Below, piece by piece: positions 10,730 through 22,850 of a DNA stretch of 64,000 nucleotides. The notes under the pieces were generated by a model, which searched no databases, was not told the origin of the DNA, and worked only from the letters and a program-made list of their open reading frames with translations. Source of the stretch: Myotis daubentonii. Lineage: Eukaryota > Chordata > Mammalia > Chiroptera > Vespertilionidae. The DNA is taken from the NCBI RefSeq assembly GCF_963259705.1, contig NC_081851.1:61154855-61218854 (forward strand), in the 5' to 3' direction. Numbering within the stretch: position 1 is the stretch's first letter; every line of letters begins with the position of its first letter. A program made the position numbers and the translations under genes.

Positions 10730-12229
10730 TAAATTTCTTTTCACTCTCAAGCTTCTGCATAGAGAAAAGCCATGTTTTCGGACTTTAGAACGTGTATTCA
10801 TATCAATCAATAACGGGTGTTTGTGAATTCACTCTGAGCAAAGTCTGGAAGTTTCACATTGTAGGGCACATATAGGAGGATTTGGGAAGTGGTGATGTTT
10901 CCTCCTTCTGACACCTTTCCAATCCTCAGTGAGCAGAGCCAGCATGATTTTCCAGATGCAGAGATGCCCCATGCTTCTGAGCCCTCCTTTCCGGACTGGG
11001 AGAAATAATTAGTTGGACTTCGGTAAGGCAGTAGAGAGTGCGGCCAAGAAAGAACTTTAACCAAGACAAATGTGACCATTTAGCAAAATACAAATGCTAC
11101 TTGCATGTGTCCATAATAATTGGAAAAATATAGGAACGTACAGAGAATAAAATTTAAATCACTTATTATAATATCAATTTCAGAAATACTGAATATTAAC
11201 ATTTTGGTCTATGAGTGTACTCTTTTATATTTATGAAAAGTGGGATGATGATGAATATAAAGTTTTTGATCCTGCTTTGCCATTTATTATTAATGTTTCA
11301 AATATTGTTGAAATCCTGATTTGAGTGGCTACAATAATAGTTTATCATATGGTTGTCCCGTATTTTATTTAACTGTTTTTTTGTATCAATAAAGATTTTT
11401 CCTTTTGAAATTTCCTTTTAGGACTCCTGCCATGAGTAGCATGCACAGAGCAGCTTGATTGCTCTATGTGGAATCGATATCAAGAGATTTTGGAAGCATA
11501 CTTTTTTGGTATCTGGGCAGCTGGTGATTGTTGGTCCTGGTGTCCACCAGGAAAAAAAAGGAAATTTCCTTTTAGAAATGTATTTTTTGAATGAATATCT
11601 TTGATCAAAATGTCTTTAAATTCCCTTTTTGTGGAGTATGTGTGTGTGAGTGATAACAGAGGAGTCATTTCCATGTACAGCAATAATCTGCTCATGCATA
11701 TTGTTTGGGAATGTCTTGCTTGTTTTCTTAAAGAGGTCTGGGGTCCTTAACAAATACCTATGTTTTCCTTCTATTCATTTCATATATTTTGGTCCAAAGA
11801 TTTCATCATTCCATTCCCACCCTGGCTATTCCCTAGGGCTGTGAGCAATAAAGAACAATATTTTGTAAAGGGCAGCGATTGTATTCTTTTCTTGGCCATG
11901 TTCCCCTATAAAGCACTACACTTAGGACTTTGTATAAATAAATAATACAAATATAGATCTTGTGGGGTAGGGCTCTTGCCTGCTGATTTTCTGGAGCCAA
12001 AGTATTGTTGACATATTTATAAGTTGAGGTTGGTTTGAGCTTTGAATTAAGACCAAATAGGGATGTTTGAGTAGTTGAATGAGGACCAAGTAGATATAAG
12101 TAGATATTAATTTTCACACATGACATTTTTTTGAGCTTGAGGAAGAAGATGATGAAAAGTGAAGGGAAGTAAAAGGGAAATGAGAATGAATAAAAGGAGA
12201 AGATGAGGTTGCAAGGGCTCTAAATAAAC
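10730..12229. other. Mostly unassigned; part may be old L1
   Basis: The segment 11,100-11,400 (A/T-rich, with 'acattttggtctatgagtgt') looks like the 3' region of an ancient L1M element and resembles 49,230-49,560 in style. The rest is unassigned. A region near 11,110 superficially recalls U6 snRNA but does not hold up. Confidence 0.3.
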
Positions 12230-12400
12230 AGCAACAACTGGGGCTCAATTTATTATGCATCCAAGGCCCCAGGGATCCTGCTAAAATGAAAGTTCTGATT
12301 CAGTGGGTCCGGGGCAGGGCCCGAGGTTCTGGGCGTCCCTCAAGCTCCATGTGAGCCTGAGGCTGTAGCTGCAAGGACCTCCTCACTGAGAAGCACGGCC
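12230..12400. mobile_element. MER5-like hAT element
   Basis: 'gttctgattcagtgggtccg', 'cagggcccgaggttctg' and 'ctccatgtgagcctgaggct' are MER5A landmarks in order. Diverged, with no readable target duplication. Confidence 0.6.
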
Positions 12401-12541
12401 CTTGTTGGGTTAGAGCTGGTGCAGAGGCACTCTCTCTCACTCCGCTACTGTGCTTTTGTGCTGGGTCTTTCTCATACCTGTTACCTTCTTGGTCACTGAT
12501 GATGCTTTCTGTCTGCATGTCAATGCAGGAAGCTTTGCCAG

Positions 12542-12750
12542 GCCAGTGTGGCTCAGTGGCTGAGTGTCAACCTTTGAACCAGGAGGTCACAGTTCGATTC
12601 TCAATCAGGATACATGCCCGGGTTGCAGGCTCAATCCCCTGTATGGGGATTGCAGGAGGCAGCCGATCAATGATTCTTTCTCACCATTGATGCTTCTAAT
12701 TTCTCTCTCTCCCTCTCCCTTCCTCCCTGAAATCAATTTTATGTCTATAA
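12542..12750 (+). mobile_element. VES SINE
   Basis: Head 'gtgtggctcagtggctgagt', B box near 'cagttcgattctcaatcagg', body 'gcaggaggcagccgatcaat', pyrimidine-rich segment and 'gaaatcaattttatg' tail. About 200 bp. The tail is shorter in A than in the younger copies. Confidence 0.88.
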
Positions 12751-13555
12751 AATGAGGAAGTTTTTTACAAAGTTTTCCCCAACATTGCATGGGAGTTAAC
12801 TTTACTCCCAAAGTCCTTCCATTAGCTTCATCTTCCCTTCCACCACGATTTTTGATTTCTCCATCTCATTTCCAATCCTTTCCTGGCTTGAATCATGCAT
12901 TCATTCAGTTTTTCTGTCCTCATCACTTTACCAAATCTGGTTTTATTTCTTTAGAGATTTTAATGGCCAATCAATCCTTGCACCAAGAACAGCCTTTCAC
13001 CTTTCTTACTGATTCCACCTCAGAACAAAATTACAAATGGAATCTTCTGATGGTGGATGAGTTTTGATTAGACTCAACTTATAGCTTTGGTGGACAGCTT
13101 TTGCTCAGCTCCCAAACCACTTCCTTATGAAGTAATGGTTTCCAGAAAGTCTGGAAGAAGACTGATGTTTTCCCTAGAATGCAGTTTCTATGTCACTGCG
13201 GTAAACAGGAATTTTTGGATGTGCAGTCAAGGGAAGCCTTTAAAATCCTCTTTGGATGAGTCTAATCCCAAAGGCTGCCTCGCCTCCCTATAAATAAGAA
13301 TTTTACAAGGCTAATTGCCAAAATGTTTGGTTCTCCTGCCTGAAAACAATGATTTGGGTGTGAGCCACTGACCATACATCGTAATGCCTGATGTATCCCT
13401 CCAAACCACTCAAGATCAGCAAACAGCAATGAAACCTACGAAGCTAAAACAATTCTTTCCAGCTCGACCTATGCATTTAACTCATGAAATCTTAATGCTG
13501 TTTTGGCAATAGCCTCATTAGATTGTTCCATGGTGTGTCAATTGAAAGACAATAC
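12751..13555. other. Unassigned intergenic sequence
   Basis: No gene, RNA or named repeat recognised. Confidence 0.35.
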
Positions 13556-13670
13556 AACATTAGTACCAGAGAGATGGCAGTGTTAGTAAGACTCTTCTGG
13601 CCATTGCTGGCTTTGAAGATGGAAGGAGGGCCATGAGCCAAAGAATGTGGGCAGCCTCTAGCTGTAAAAG
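13556..13670 (+). mobile_element. MLT1-type MaLR LTR fragment
   Basis: 'ggctttgaagatggaaggag', 'gccatgagccaaagaatgtg' and 'ggcagcctctagctg' form the well known inner block of MLT1/MaLR LTRs. It stops abruptly where the SLIT1-like sequence begins, suggesting that the latter was inserted in or next to it. Confidence 0.65.
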
Positions 13671-13903
13671 GGAACTCAAGGGCAACAACATCATTGTACC
13701 CATAAGAAGGGCTTTGCAGGGCTCAAGCAGCTGGGGTGCTTGCAGCTGATGGAGAACCAGATTAGAGTGGTGGAACCAGGGGTGGGGGTTGATGGGGTGG
13801 CTTTTGATGACATAAAGGAGTTGGAGCGGCTACGACTGAACCAGAACCAGCTGCACATGTTACCAGAACTGCTGTTCCAGAATAACCAGGCTCTGGGGAG
13901 GCT
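13671..13903 (+). pseudogene. SLIT1: SLIT1 retrocopy fragment, partly spliced
   Basis: Codes in one phase (from about 13,710) for leucine-rich-repeat sequence of SLIT type: [17 protein letters not shown], then [18 protein letters not shown] and [17 protein letters not shown]. This matches the N-terminal LRRs of SLIT1 more closely than SLIT2 or SLIT3 (the [14 protein letters not shown] run). SLIT1 is a secreted axon guidance ligand for ROBO receptors. About 70 codons covering nearly three LRRs are contiguous, although in SLIT genes each LRR is normally a separate exon of about 72 nt, so at least two introns are gone. The copy is broken: a 2-nt shift near 13,700, an in-frame gain of about six codons after VVEPG, and no flanking gene. 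Its right end falls exactly at the usual LRR exon boundary (after RL) and continues into gtgagt. Confidence 0.8.
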
Positions 13904-14430
13904 GTGAGTGATGCTTTGTGGCCAGAAAACTCTCTCTGTGCTCTTATCCCTCACGCTGCGGGAGGGACAGTGTTTGGTCAGTGGGGTCAGGACTACCCTG
14001 TGACCTCCATTTCCTCACCTGGGAGAAATCGCTCAGGGAATCAAAGGTCAGGCCTTTTCTGTGGGAAGGAGCTGTGTGGGATGTTTCTCCATGGCAAGCA
14101 CCTGAAAGAACTTGAAGGTCATCCAGTTCCTTGTGTTGCCTCTGCCAGTGCCTGGTTCTGGGGATGGACCTGACTTTGTAGGGAGGACCATTCAAATGCA
14201 CCTCTCACTGCCTTTGGTAACCTGCCATGGGTCAAATTTTTATACATTCAGCCAAGCCCTTCTTGGGCCTTGTATTTTTAGCTAGGAGTAATAGGTCTCT
14301 AAGCTTATTAACTACATGTAATGACATACTTTTATTTGTTGTAAATTTTCTTCTTTCAAGTCTTAAGGGTAGCAGCTACTTCTGCTGCTTTATGATTTGT
14401 CAAATGTATCCGTAATTGTTCTACTATATA
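13904..14430. other. Possible retained SLIT1 intron, otherwise unassigned
   Basis: Starts with gtgagtgatg, a good splice donor placed right after the SLIT1-like exon. The first few hundred bases may therefore be SLIT1 intron carried in a partly spliced transcript. I cannot see where such material ends, and no poly(A) or target duplication was found. Confidence 0.35.
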
Positions 14431-14439
14431 TTTAATTCG

Positions 14440-14720
14440 GTGGGATCTTGGGTAGAACAGGACCTTAGAGGTTACCTAAGAAATCTCTTCTGCAGCTCCT
14501 TAGCAAAGGGCCCTTTAGTCTTTGCTTGCCTAGCTCTAGTGATGGGCAGTTCACCACCTCCAGAGGTAATACATTTCATTATTGAAAAGGTCTGCATGTT
14601 AGAAACATTTTCTTAACTTTGAGCCCTGAATCTGCTTTCTGATAATTTATGGGTTTTTGTTTTTTTCTAGCTTTGCTTTCTGTAAGTACCTAGAACAATC
14701 ATAAACTCTTGTTAGATTTT
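14440..14720 (+). mobile_element. L3/CR1 LINE fragment
   Basis: 'gtgatgggcagttcaccacc', 'ggtctgcatgttagaaacat', 'cttaactttgagccctgaat' and 'ctgctttctg' follow the L3/CR1 3' consensus order. Very old insertion. Confidence 0.55.
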
Positions 14721-15164
14721 TGAAAGATCATTAGGTTTTTAAATTTTGAATTGGCAGGTTTTGGAGCCCCTTTCATTGTTGTCATTAAAAACCTGATGAT
14801 ATATGATCATCTCTGCCTATGTGGATTTGTAGATTGTAAAATAGGTGGGTGTAATAAAGTGGTGCCTAGGCTACTAAGTGGCCCAAGGAAGGAATGGTCA
14901 ACTGGGGCAGGCAGATTCATTCTCACCAGAAACACTGCTCACTGGGTATGGGACTCTTTCCAGCTCCCTTCAACACCAGGGAAGGCCCCACTTGCATTGC
15001 AAGCATCATCTCACATTGGCTCAGAGTTCAGGCAGAACTACAGCTCTTAGAGCTCCTATGTTCCTATTATGAAGAGCTTTCTTCCCTCTCTTTCTCCTCA
15101 TCTGTCTAGAGATACCATTGTCTTACATTTATAGTTTACAAAAGTACTGCCTCAAATGGAATCT

Positions 15165-15300
15165 GACACCAGCCCCAAAGAATGAGTAAAGTAGGAATTA
15201 TTACAGATAAGGAAATGGAGGCCAACTAAGTTGACCAAGGTCACACAATTAATCCTGTTATTTTGCTCCCCACTCAGGGTCAGGGCTGCCCACATTCTGA
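15165..15300 (-). mobile_element. MIR SINE fragment
   Basis: Reverse MIR order: 'attattacagataaggaaat', 'ggaggccaactaagttgacc', 'aaggtcacacaattaat'. Confidence 0.6.
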
Positions 15301-16950
15301 GGTTAGTTTCAAGGATGTCTACAGGAATCTGCTGGCTCAGAAAATCCATGGCTCTGATGAGCTCCATGGCAGGCAGCAGGAGCCTTGCCCGGGTAAGTTC
15401 CCTAGGCCTTGCTTCTTTGGTCTCCAGTTTTCTACTTGGGCTTTTCCATCCACCAACAGCTGGATTCTGGAATGTGTCTGCCTAAGCTCATCAGGCCCAC
15501 CTGCTCCTCTCTCCCTTGAATGATGCCCTTGGATTTGGACCCAGATCCTCAGAATTTGCCTGTAAAGCCCATACCTGTTTCTTTTGTGGAAGGAAGTAAT
15601 AGACTAGTTATCTCTAGATCCCTCAGGGCTAAGAGGCTGGGGGAGCAAACACTTGGGAAATGAATATTTCCTTCCTGCCCCACATTTTATTCCTTTTCAT
15701 GAAGAATTTCTTATGTATCCTTTTGAAGATTTAAAGTTATGCCTCAGGAAAAAAAAAAATGATGTCTCTCTTACGGATGGTGGTCTTGCCATGAGGATGA
15801 TCCCTCTCAGAGAGCCTTTGCTCTTTGTGAGTCGTGGAAGTAAATTTCCAGGCCACACATGGGCATGCTAAAAGTGACGATTAATTCATTGAAAGTCACA
15901 AACTAAGTCAGAGGTGAGACATGGGCTCTAAATCACTAAAGTAAACTCCTAAACGGTGTCTTTCTCTAAAATGACAGGCAACACTGGAGAGCCTGGATTC
16001 ATGTTTTATTCAGCTGGGGTGAAGAACTAGTTATGAACTAGTTATAGATCTCTGGCAGGTAGAAAGTGCCAATAAATAAATAAATAAATAAAGGATCAAA
16101 AGAGACATAATGCTATTGATCACTCTTTTCTCATTTTTTGGTCTCCTTCCTAAAATCCAAAGAAAATGTTCCAGAGAATCCACTAAGGGTGGGATGGTCA
16201 CAGTACTGGGTTTTACCAAATATTCAGCATCACCACCTTTACACTGCCACTGCCTAATTCCAAAGGTACTTAGTATACAGCTGCAGTAGGTCTGGAGGCT
16301 CATGGCTTTTTGACTGTGTTTGAAGGTAGACCAGACGGGCTTTGACATAGGAAATAAAGGATGCTTACTCTATATCTCAGGCTAGGTACCCTAGAAGCTG
16401 AGCCCTAGGGGGGGATACAGGTGCACATATCTTGCTGAGACAATGAAGAAGAGCAGAAAGGGAGTGAGGGAAGCAGAATGAGACAGAGGAAGGAGCTAAG
16501 GAAGGATATCATTTCAGGTGGAGTCATGCTTTGGTCTGATCCCAGAGGAGAAGGGGTTACACCACAGAGCTTTAAACGGGGGTGCAGCCTTTTGCACAGG
16601 GAGGCAGCCACTCCTATCAATCACACATTGGTTGGCTGCCCTGAATGAGGGTGGTGGTGCAACCTCCACCACCTCCAGGGCTTTCATGCAGTGGAGGCCA
16701 GTTTTCCAGAGAAGGGACCAGCTGTGCGTCCTTCGCAGCCATCCAGGAGGGGCATTGACAGAGTCCACTAACTACACAGAGATGAATGAATGGTGATTAA
16801 GATTTGGCAGAGCTGAGGCCATAGAGATGCCTGTCGTATTCTGGCTTCCTGGAAGTAGACTGAGCAGCTATTATTAGGAGACTAAGCTAGGATTTGTGGG
16901 TCGTAAAGCTTATTATAATTTGGGGAGACACAAAACTGAGTTCAAAATTA
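15301..16950. other. Mostly unassigned intergenic sequence
   Basis: Holds a short (TAAA)n tract at about 16,074-16,095. The frames around 16,400-16,800 overlap on both strands and show no family. No gene is called. Confidence 0.35.
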
Positions 16951-16959
16951 GCCTGTGTA

Positions 16960-17260
16960 AGTGGTAGGTCCTGAAGCTAAAGCTGTGTTAGCCTCGTTCA
17001 TCTCTGGGTGTTTTAGCTCCTTGGTGAGAAAAGAAAACTGAGGTTCAGAGTGTAAGTGAAATAGTTCAAGGACATCAATCAAGGAAGTGGCTGGAGCTAG
17101 AGCCCTATTTTGGCTCATAGTCCAGAGCCTGCTCTGTGATAACACTAGCCAAGCCCACTGCAGAGGACTGCTGGGAGGGTCAGGAGATAAACAAGGTCAT
17201 GTTTTGTAAGCGCTCCCTGAATTGTCATGTGGCTATAAGGCATTATGATTAAATGAGCAA
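16960..17260 (-). mobile_element. MIR SINE fragments
   Basis: 'gagaaaagaaaactgaggtt' followed by 'gaagtggctggagctagagc' is reverse MIR. The segment near 17,170-17,250 ('caggagataaacaaggtcat', 'gtaagcgctccctgaatt') could be a second, differently placed MIR piece. Confidence 0.45.
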
Positions 17261-19348
17261 TTGACTGGTGAGATGGAATTATGCCAACTTGTGTAATTTA
17301 GTCAAAGAGGATATATATATGTTTTCTCTCTCAAGTTTTCTATGCTGGCTTGCTAGGTTTGTACAAAAGCAAATATCCCTGGTTTGATTCAAAGTTGCAA
17401 GCTTCAAAAATTGGCATGAGCAATTGATAAACCTCCCAGGCTCCTGGCTACTTGCCTGTGCAGGAAAACAGAAAACACAGGCTTTATCATAGAAAACAAG
17501 AGCATTTCTCCTTATCGCTCTACCATGAATAGATGATGACCACTCAACGGTTCATAAGAGGCAAGGCTGAGGAGATAAGAGAAGTAAAAGGGAAGGGGTC
17601 TCTTGAATTTATGGTGCAGAGCAAGGATATAGTAGGTTTCTAAAAACATTTTTTTTTCTTTTTGTCCAAAACCTGTTGCTAATAGGTGCAGCTAACTCGA
17701 AGTCCTGGATGCTACACTTTATGCCCAATGAGTTTTTCTTCATCCAAGTTTTCATCAGCAGTGGGTTAGAGGGGCCCTCAATTCCCTGAAGGCAACAGAA
17801 TGTCATTTAGTTGGGGTTATATTGAGCAGCTCTACTAAATTTTGGGGGCCATAACAACTGAAAGAGTTGAGCAGCCTCATTTGTAAGAAGACCTTCTTTC
17901 AGAGACCTTGTTTTCAGCCCCTCCTCCTCAGGGTACCCACACTCCGGCAGCTGAACGAGGCAGCTCTTGGTTGGCCTGTCTGCAAGCAGAGGACATGCTA
18001 TCATCAGCTTGTTTGTGCTTTAAGGGCCATGGAGAATGAAAGCTGGAGGGCTTGGACGGTGTCTCTCTCCTGTTTATCTCACTGGCCTGCTCATCTTGCT
18101 TGAGTAGGAATTACTAAGTGGCATGCTATTTCTCCGCCATCTCTTAGCCCCTCTCAGTTTTCGTACAGTAAGCCTCCCCCTGACTTTTTATTTTGAGTAC
18201 GCTTGTTAAGGCTGGGGGCAGTGAAACGAGGAAAGGCTTATGACAGAAGAAGCAACAGGGGAGAGACTTAGGTGGGACTGCTTTGGCTCACTGAGAAGTC
18301 AGAGAAAAGAGAGGTTCAGGGGTCAGCCCCGGACAAAATGCCTCTGCCCATTGCTCCCCTGGTTGCAAGTCTCACGGACTTAGAGCCTTAGAGTTTAGGA
18401 GATGCACGCCAGTGGGGAAAGGAGAGGCACGGGCATGCTCCCAGGAGGGAGTGTACCCAATAAGCCATTTTCTAAAAGGATCTCTCAACCCCTGGAGGGT
18501 GGGGAGGGCATGGATCATGTGGGTGTTTCCTTCCTGTACCACTTTGTTTATAGAGCTGCATTGTACTGGGCCTTGGAGAAAGTTCTTTAGGGTCACGAAG
18601 GTGTGGGAAGGAATGGATGAATGGGTATGGGTGGGGCTAGTGGGTACGGCCAGGAGACTCGGTTTTCAAGATCCTGGGATTTTAGGATCTTGTTGATTTG
18701 TTAGAAATGGAAGTGGGCCACTCACTGAGGCTGACATGCGAGCCAAAGAGGGAACCACATCTTTGGAAGTTTCCTTTCTGCACATCCCAGAATTCTAGTG
18801 TCCAGGGCTGTGATCAACAGTCGCTAGATGTTATATTTCATGAGGCATTTAACTAAGAGCTTTAGAGATTTAATAACCTGAAAGCCAGTTTTGAGGAACT
18901 CCAAAATTAGAATGTTTGTTTTTCAGACCTCTACCTGTGGCCTGTGAGTGACCTTTGCTACTGCCAAAAAGGAACCAAGAAAAGAAAACAAAAATCAAAC
19001 TGAGTTCCTCCTTCTTTCAAATAATACACAGATATGAAATGTGAGTTAGAAGGCCTGGACCTTCTACCTGTGCTCTTTAACACTTGCCAAGATCAGTAAA
19101 ACAGAAACAAGACCCCTCTCGTCACTAAAATGGAACAGACAAAAAGAGTTATCTTCTTCCCTAAAAGAGGGTGCAAGCAGAGACTGTGGTTAGAAATTAT
19201 TGAAGTGTAAGAGAAACAATAGTTTCTATTGGAAGTCATGGGACTTTGGTGACATCACGGGCAGCACCTCTACAGAACAGCAGCCTCCATGCTCCCCACA
19301 TTTCCTTTTCTAACACTGATCAGACTGAAACAGGTCATGTGGCCAAAA
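17261..19348. other. Unassigned intergenic sequence
   Basis: Two kilobases without recognised repeat, exon or RNA gene. Confidence 0.35.
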
Positions 19349-19945
19349 TCAACACTAATAAAAGAGAAAAATGGTAATTGGCGTACGAGCTACCTTTTTC
19401 ATTGGCTACTCAGGGCTATATGCAAATTAACTGCCAACTAAGATTGGCAGTTAACTGCCAACAAGATGGCGGTTAATTTGCATATGTAGGCACAATGCAG
19501 GGAGGCCAAAGGGAAAGCAGAAAGAAGCCCCCTGCCACTGACAGTGATCGGAAACCCAGGGGGGAGCTAAGAGCTGGGGGGCAGCCATGATCTCGGAGAA
19601 TCGGGTGCCTTTTCCGCCCTGGCCAGTGAGAGCAGGAAGTAGGGATGGAGCCAGCGATGGGAGCTGGGCACGGTCGAAGCTGGCAGTCCCAGGAGCTAGG
19701 GGTCCCTTGCCTGGGCCTAAAGCGAAGCCCACGATCGTGGGGCCGCTGCAGCTGTGGGTCCCCGCTGCCCGGGCCAGACGCCTAGGCCAGAGGCGTCAGG
19801 CCTGGGCAAGGGGCCGATCCTGCGATTGGAGAGTGATGGGGGTCAATGCCTGAGGGCTCCCAGTATGTGAGAGGGGGCAGGCTGGGCTGAGGGACACTCC
19901 CCCCCCACACACCCAGTGCACGAATTTCGTGCACCGGGCCCCTAG
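19349..19945 (+). mobile_element. HeliBat-type non-autonomous Helitron
   Basis: Begins with TCAACACTAATAAAAGAG after an A and ends in CTAG before a T, so it sits in the A/T dinucleotide target of Helitrons without target duplication. Close to the 3' end is the hairpin GTGCACGAATTTCGTGCAC followed by CGGGCCCCTAG. Near the 5' end there is a second large imperfect palindrome around 19,420-19,480, built from 'gcaaattaactgccaac' units. The GC-rich interior is shared with the copy at 25,867-26,747. No Rep/helicase is encoded. Confidence 0.9.
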
Positions 19946-19965
19946 TAAGAATAATAAAAGTGGAT

Positions 19966-20368
19966 TGTAGGGAGTGGCTATAGGGTTAAGCCTTGGACTG
20001 ACCTGTTGGCAAAGCCATAAACAAGTCCCAGCTTAGAGGGCACAGCCCTCTTAGCATAATTAGGCTTGACCTTATGATGCTCCCTAGATCTTTACTGGGT
20101 AGCTAATGGGCTTTGGGAGGTACAGCAAGTGCTACCAAAACAAGTGAAACTCACAAGAACATTGTAACTATGGTGACCACAACCTTGTTTACCTCTGGCT
20201 ATAAAATAAAGGCTCAGCTTGCTGTCTGGATCTCTCTCTCTGTGGCCTCAGCCAGGCACAGGAAGATCCACCTAGAAGACCCAGCTTATTCTCTTGGTCT
20301 GTCTTTTCTTCATCCTTCACCGCCCTCCCTCAAGCTTGCAGAGCCCTTGGCTGAGCTGGCTCGGCACA
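19966..20368 (+). mobile_element. Candidate solo LTR, class II-like
   Basis: Starts TGTAGGGAGTGG and ends CGGCACA. Flanked by gtggat (19,960-19,965) and gtgggt (20,369-20,374), which match at five of six bases. A TATA-like ggctataaaataaagg lies near 20,197, about 170 bp before the end, followed by TC-rich sequence. A 6-bp target duplication fits endogenous retroviruses of class II. There is no internal gag, pol or env. The family is not named. Confidence 0.6.
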
Positions 20369-20382
20369 GTGGGTAATAATGA

Positions 20383-20580
20383 AAGTAATAGGAGCCAGTG
20401 TTTATTGAGCACATTCATGAGTCTTACCCATATGTGTTGAGAGATGAGTCAATACGATCTCACTTATTTCTCACCACAAGCCTTTGTGGTATCACCATTT
20501 TTTAGATGCAGAAGCTGAGACTCAGAGGGTAAGCCACTGGCCCACGATTACATAGCAGAAATGGAATTCTTTCATTTTCT
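20383..20580 (-). mobile_element. MIR SINE
   Basis: Reverse MIR: 'ccagtgtttattgagcacat', 'tcacttatttctcaccacaa', 'agatgcagaagctgagactc', 'agccactggcccacgattac'. One of the better preserved MIRs here. Confidence 0.7.
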
Positions 20581-20639
20581 CGAAGTGTCCTTCACATTCA
20601 CTCTAGCTCAGATCAGCATTTTATGTTGTTGTAATTTTG

Positions 20640-20860
20640 GTCCTCCCTCTGGTCTTTTTCTGAGGTTTCCACCTTAGCTGCCTGTGTATTTCATCAGCAT
20701 ATCTACCAATGCAAGTGGATCCGGCGAGGCAAATCCACAAGACTGCAAACTCTGTGAAAATAAGGAATGTTGCCTATGTTCATGGCCATTTCCTCTGGCA
20801 CATAGTACGTATACATATTGGTCATATGAAATATTTGTTACCGAATAACTGATATGCCCA
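20640..20860 (+). mobile_element. L2 LINE 3' fragment
   Basis: 'gactgcaaactctgtgaaaa', 'ttcctctggcacatagta' and 'aatatttgttaccgaata' are the 3' end landmarks of L2 in sense order. Confidence 0.5.
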
Positions 20861-20869
20861 CACAAACTC

Positions 20870-22620
20870 AGAATCAGGGATGTGCTTATGGGCTGAGGTC
20901 AGGCTTCTTGAAGCTCTGTGTCTTCGTTGGCTGTCCATAGGAGGTGTCCTCTGGGATTTGAGGGTCCAGGCAGGCAGTTCTCTCAGGGGCAGCCCTTATG
21001 GATGTAGGATCCATCCAGAATATATGACGAGGTTCTGAAGGCTGCTTGCAAGAATGCACATAATCCCAGAAAGTAACATAATTTTTCAAGAGATGTACGT
21101 CTCTTCTTGGTATTAGGACCAGAATAAAATTTCTCCTGAGTGGCCTCATAAAGAGGGTATAGCATGATGAATACACAATGTTTTCAGTGACATCCATGCA
21201 GAAGACACCACTTAGATATTCTGTGGCTCTTTCTTATGGCCACACTCAGAAGAGGTGGGTAGTGGTTTCCGGAAGTTTAACCAGAAGTCATTAGGCCCAA
21301 TCCTTGGATGCCACCGAGCAGGCAGCCCCTCCCCCTGTTTTAACCATCCTTGCTCCCCAGCTGACTCACTGTGAGGGTTGGAGGGTGGGGAGGTGGGATG
21401 CTCTCTGGGAGCAGTGAGCCACCCTTGGGAAGACCTCACTCTTGAATTGTTCTAAAAGCAACACTAGAAATTTAAACACATGCTCTCATACATCCCGTGC
21501 CTTCTCTCTGACCTATTATCCTAAAATATGCTGGATCTACAAGAATATTCCACTTGGAGGGAACCAAAAGTTTTCAATGAAGAAGGTCTTATGGCTTTCT
21601 AAATAAGATGATTTAAAAAAATGCAAAATAACCCAGCAACAGCCACCCAGTTTGGTGCTGGGGCCTTTTGTTTTGATGCAAATTTAAGGCAACTGCTGCC
21701 CAGAAATGAGAAAGGGCCAGTGTGGACCTGGTCCCCAGAAATACAAGTTTGCATTCTCTCTGGCGTGCATTGCTGATGTGGCAGGGATTTGGAAAAGCCA
21801 GTTTCTCAAAACTAACACTTCTTAAATTCTGGAGCCAGGGGGAATCTTGCAATTTTCTTTGGAGAGGCAAAATAAATTTCAGACCTATCATTTTGTTGTT
21901 CAACGTCCCCCAGTCTAGAGCCAGAATGTTTAGGGATGCTGGCAGTGTTGCAGCGAGGAGCTCTCCCAATGTCTCATTCTGTTCCCGCCAGCTTGCCAGT
22001 TCTGCCTGTCCATCCAGAGAGAGGCTGGGTAATCCCAACACCCCTGGAGCCTACCAACCCTGCACCAGCCTGCCTTCTACTCGGCCCAGCAGGTCCCCCA
22101 AACAAAGAACCACTTCATTTCTGGAGAACCAGTTTCAACCACGTTCTGCTGGGTTTAAAGCTGTAAGCCGCACCCCTGCTGGCCCGAGGTTGGTAGCAGC
22201 CCTCTTCTCATCTGTTAAGTCAGGATTTCTGTTAAGTGCGGTTTGGGTTTACCTTTTACTTCCTCCTTGTCTATAACAAAGGAGAGGACACAGAGGATAT
22301 GACTAGTGTTATGTGTCCCCAATGAGGATGGATCAGAGGATGACAAATACAGATTTCACTGAAGGAAGAGTCCCTGGCCAGGGCCTTGGACACCAAGAAC
22401 AGACTACTGCCCCTTGAAGGAGGTGGGGCAGGGAGCTGGGCAGCTCTGAGTCCCTTTTGACACCTGGACTGCCTCTGAATTATGATCTGAGGGAGGTCAG
22501 GCAGGCCCTGTCTCCAACTGTGTCCACTGGTGGCCCTTTGTTTCTGATTGAAAGCTGTTGGGTGCTGGAGGGCCCTATTAGAATGCAATTACCTTGTGGT
22601 GGGGTCTGCCTTAAACCAGA
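20870..22620. other. Unassigned intergenic sequence
   Basis: Contains a 184-codon open frame at 21,722-22,276 (+) and overlapping frames on the other strand. None resembles a protein family, and there is no splice or retrocopy evidence, so no gene is called. Confidence 0.35.
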
Positions 22621-22628
22621 TTCTAGGG

Positions 22629-22842
22629 CAGGGGTGGGCAAACTTTTTGACTCGAGGGCCACAATGGGTTCTTAAACTGGACCAGAGGGCCGGAACAAAA
22701 GCATGGATGGAGTGTTTGTGTGAACTAATATAAATTCAAAGTAAACATCATTACATAAAAGGGTACAGTCTTTTTTTTTTTTAGTTTTATTCATTTCAAA
22801 CGGGCTGGATCCGGCCCGCGGGCCGTAGTTTGCCCACGGCTG
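22629..22842. mobile_element. hAT MITE (family A, first copy)
   Basis: Inverted ends CAGGGGTGGGCAAAC and GTTTGCCCACGGCTG with a perfect 8-bp target duplication ttctaggg at 22,621-22,628 and 22,843-22,850. The interior is non-coding. Nearly identical to the copy at 46,903-47,094, with indels around a poly(T) stretch near 22,770. Confidence 0.92.
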
Positions 22843-22850
22843 TTCTAGGG

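Noticed and set aside
11105..11145. Possible U6 snRNA pseudogene ('aattggaaaa...acagagaata')
   Set aside because: Only a few short blocks agree, with wrong spacing; the stretch fits an old L1 3' end better.
21722..22276. 184-codon plus-strand frame
   Set aside because: No recognised family, overlaps a 142-codon frame on the other strand, no promoter or splice context; probably chance.
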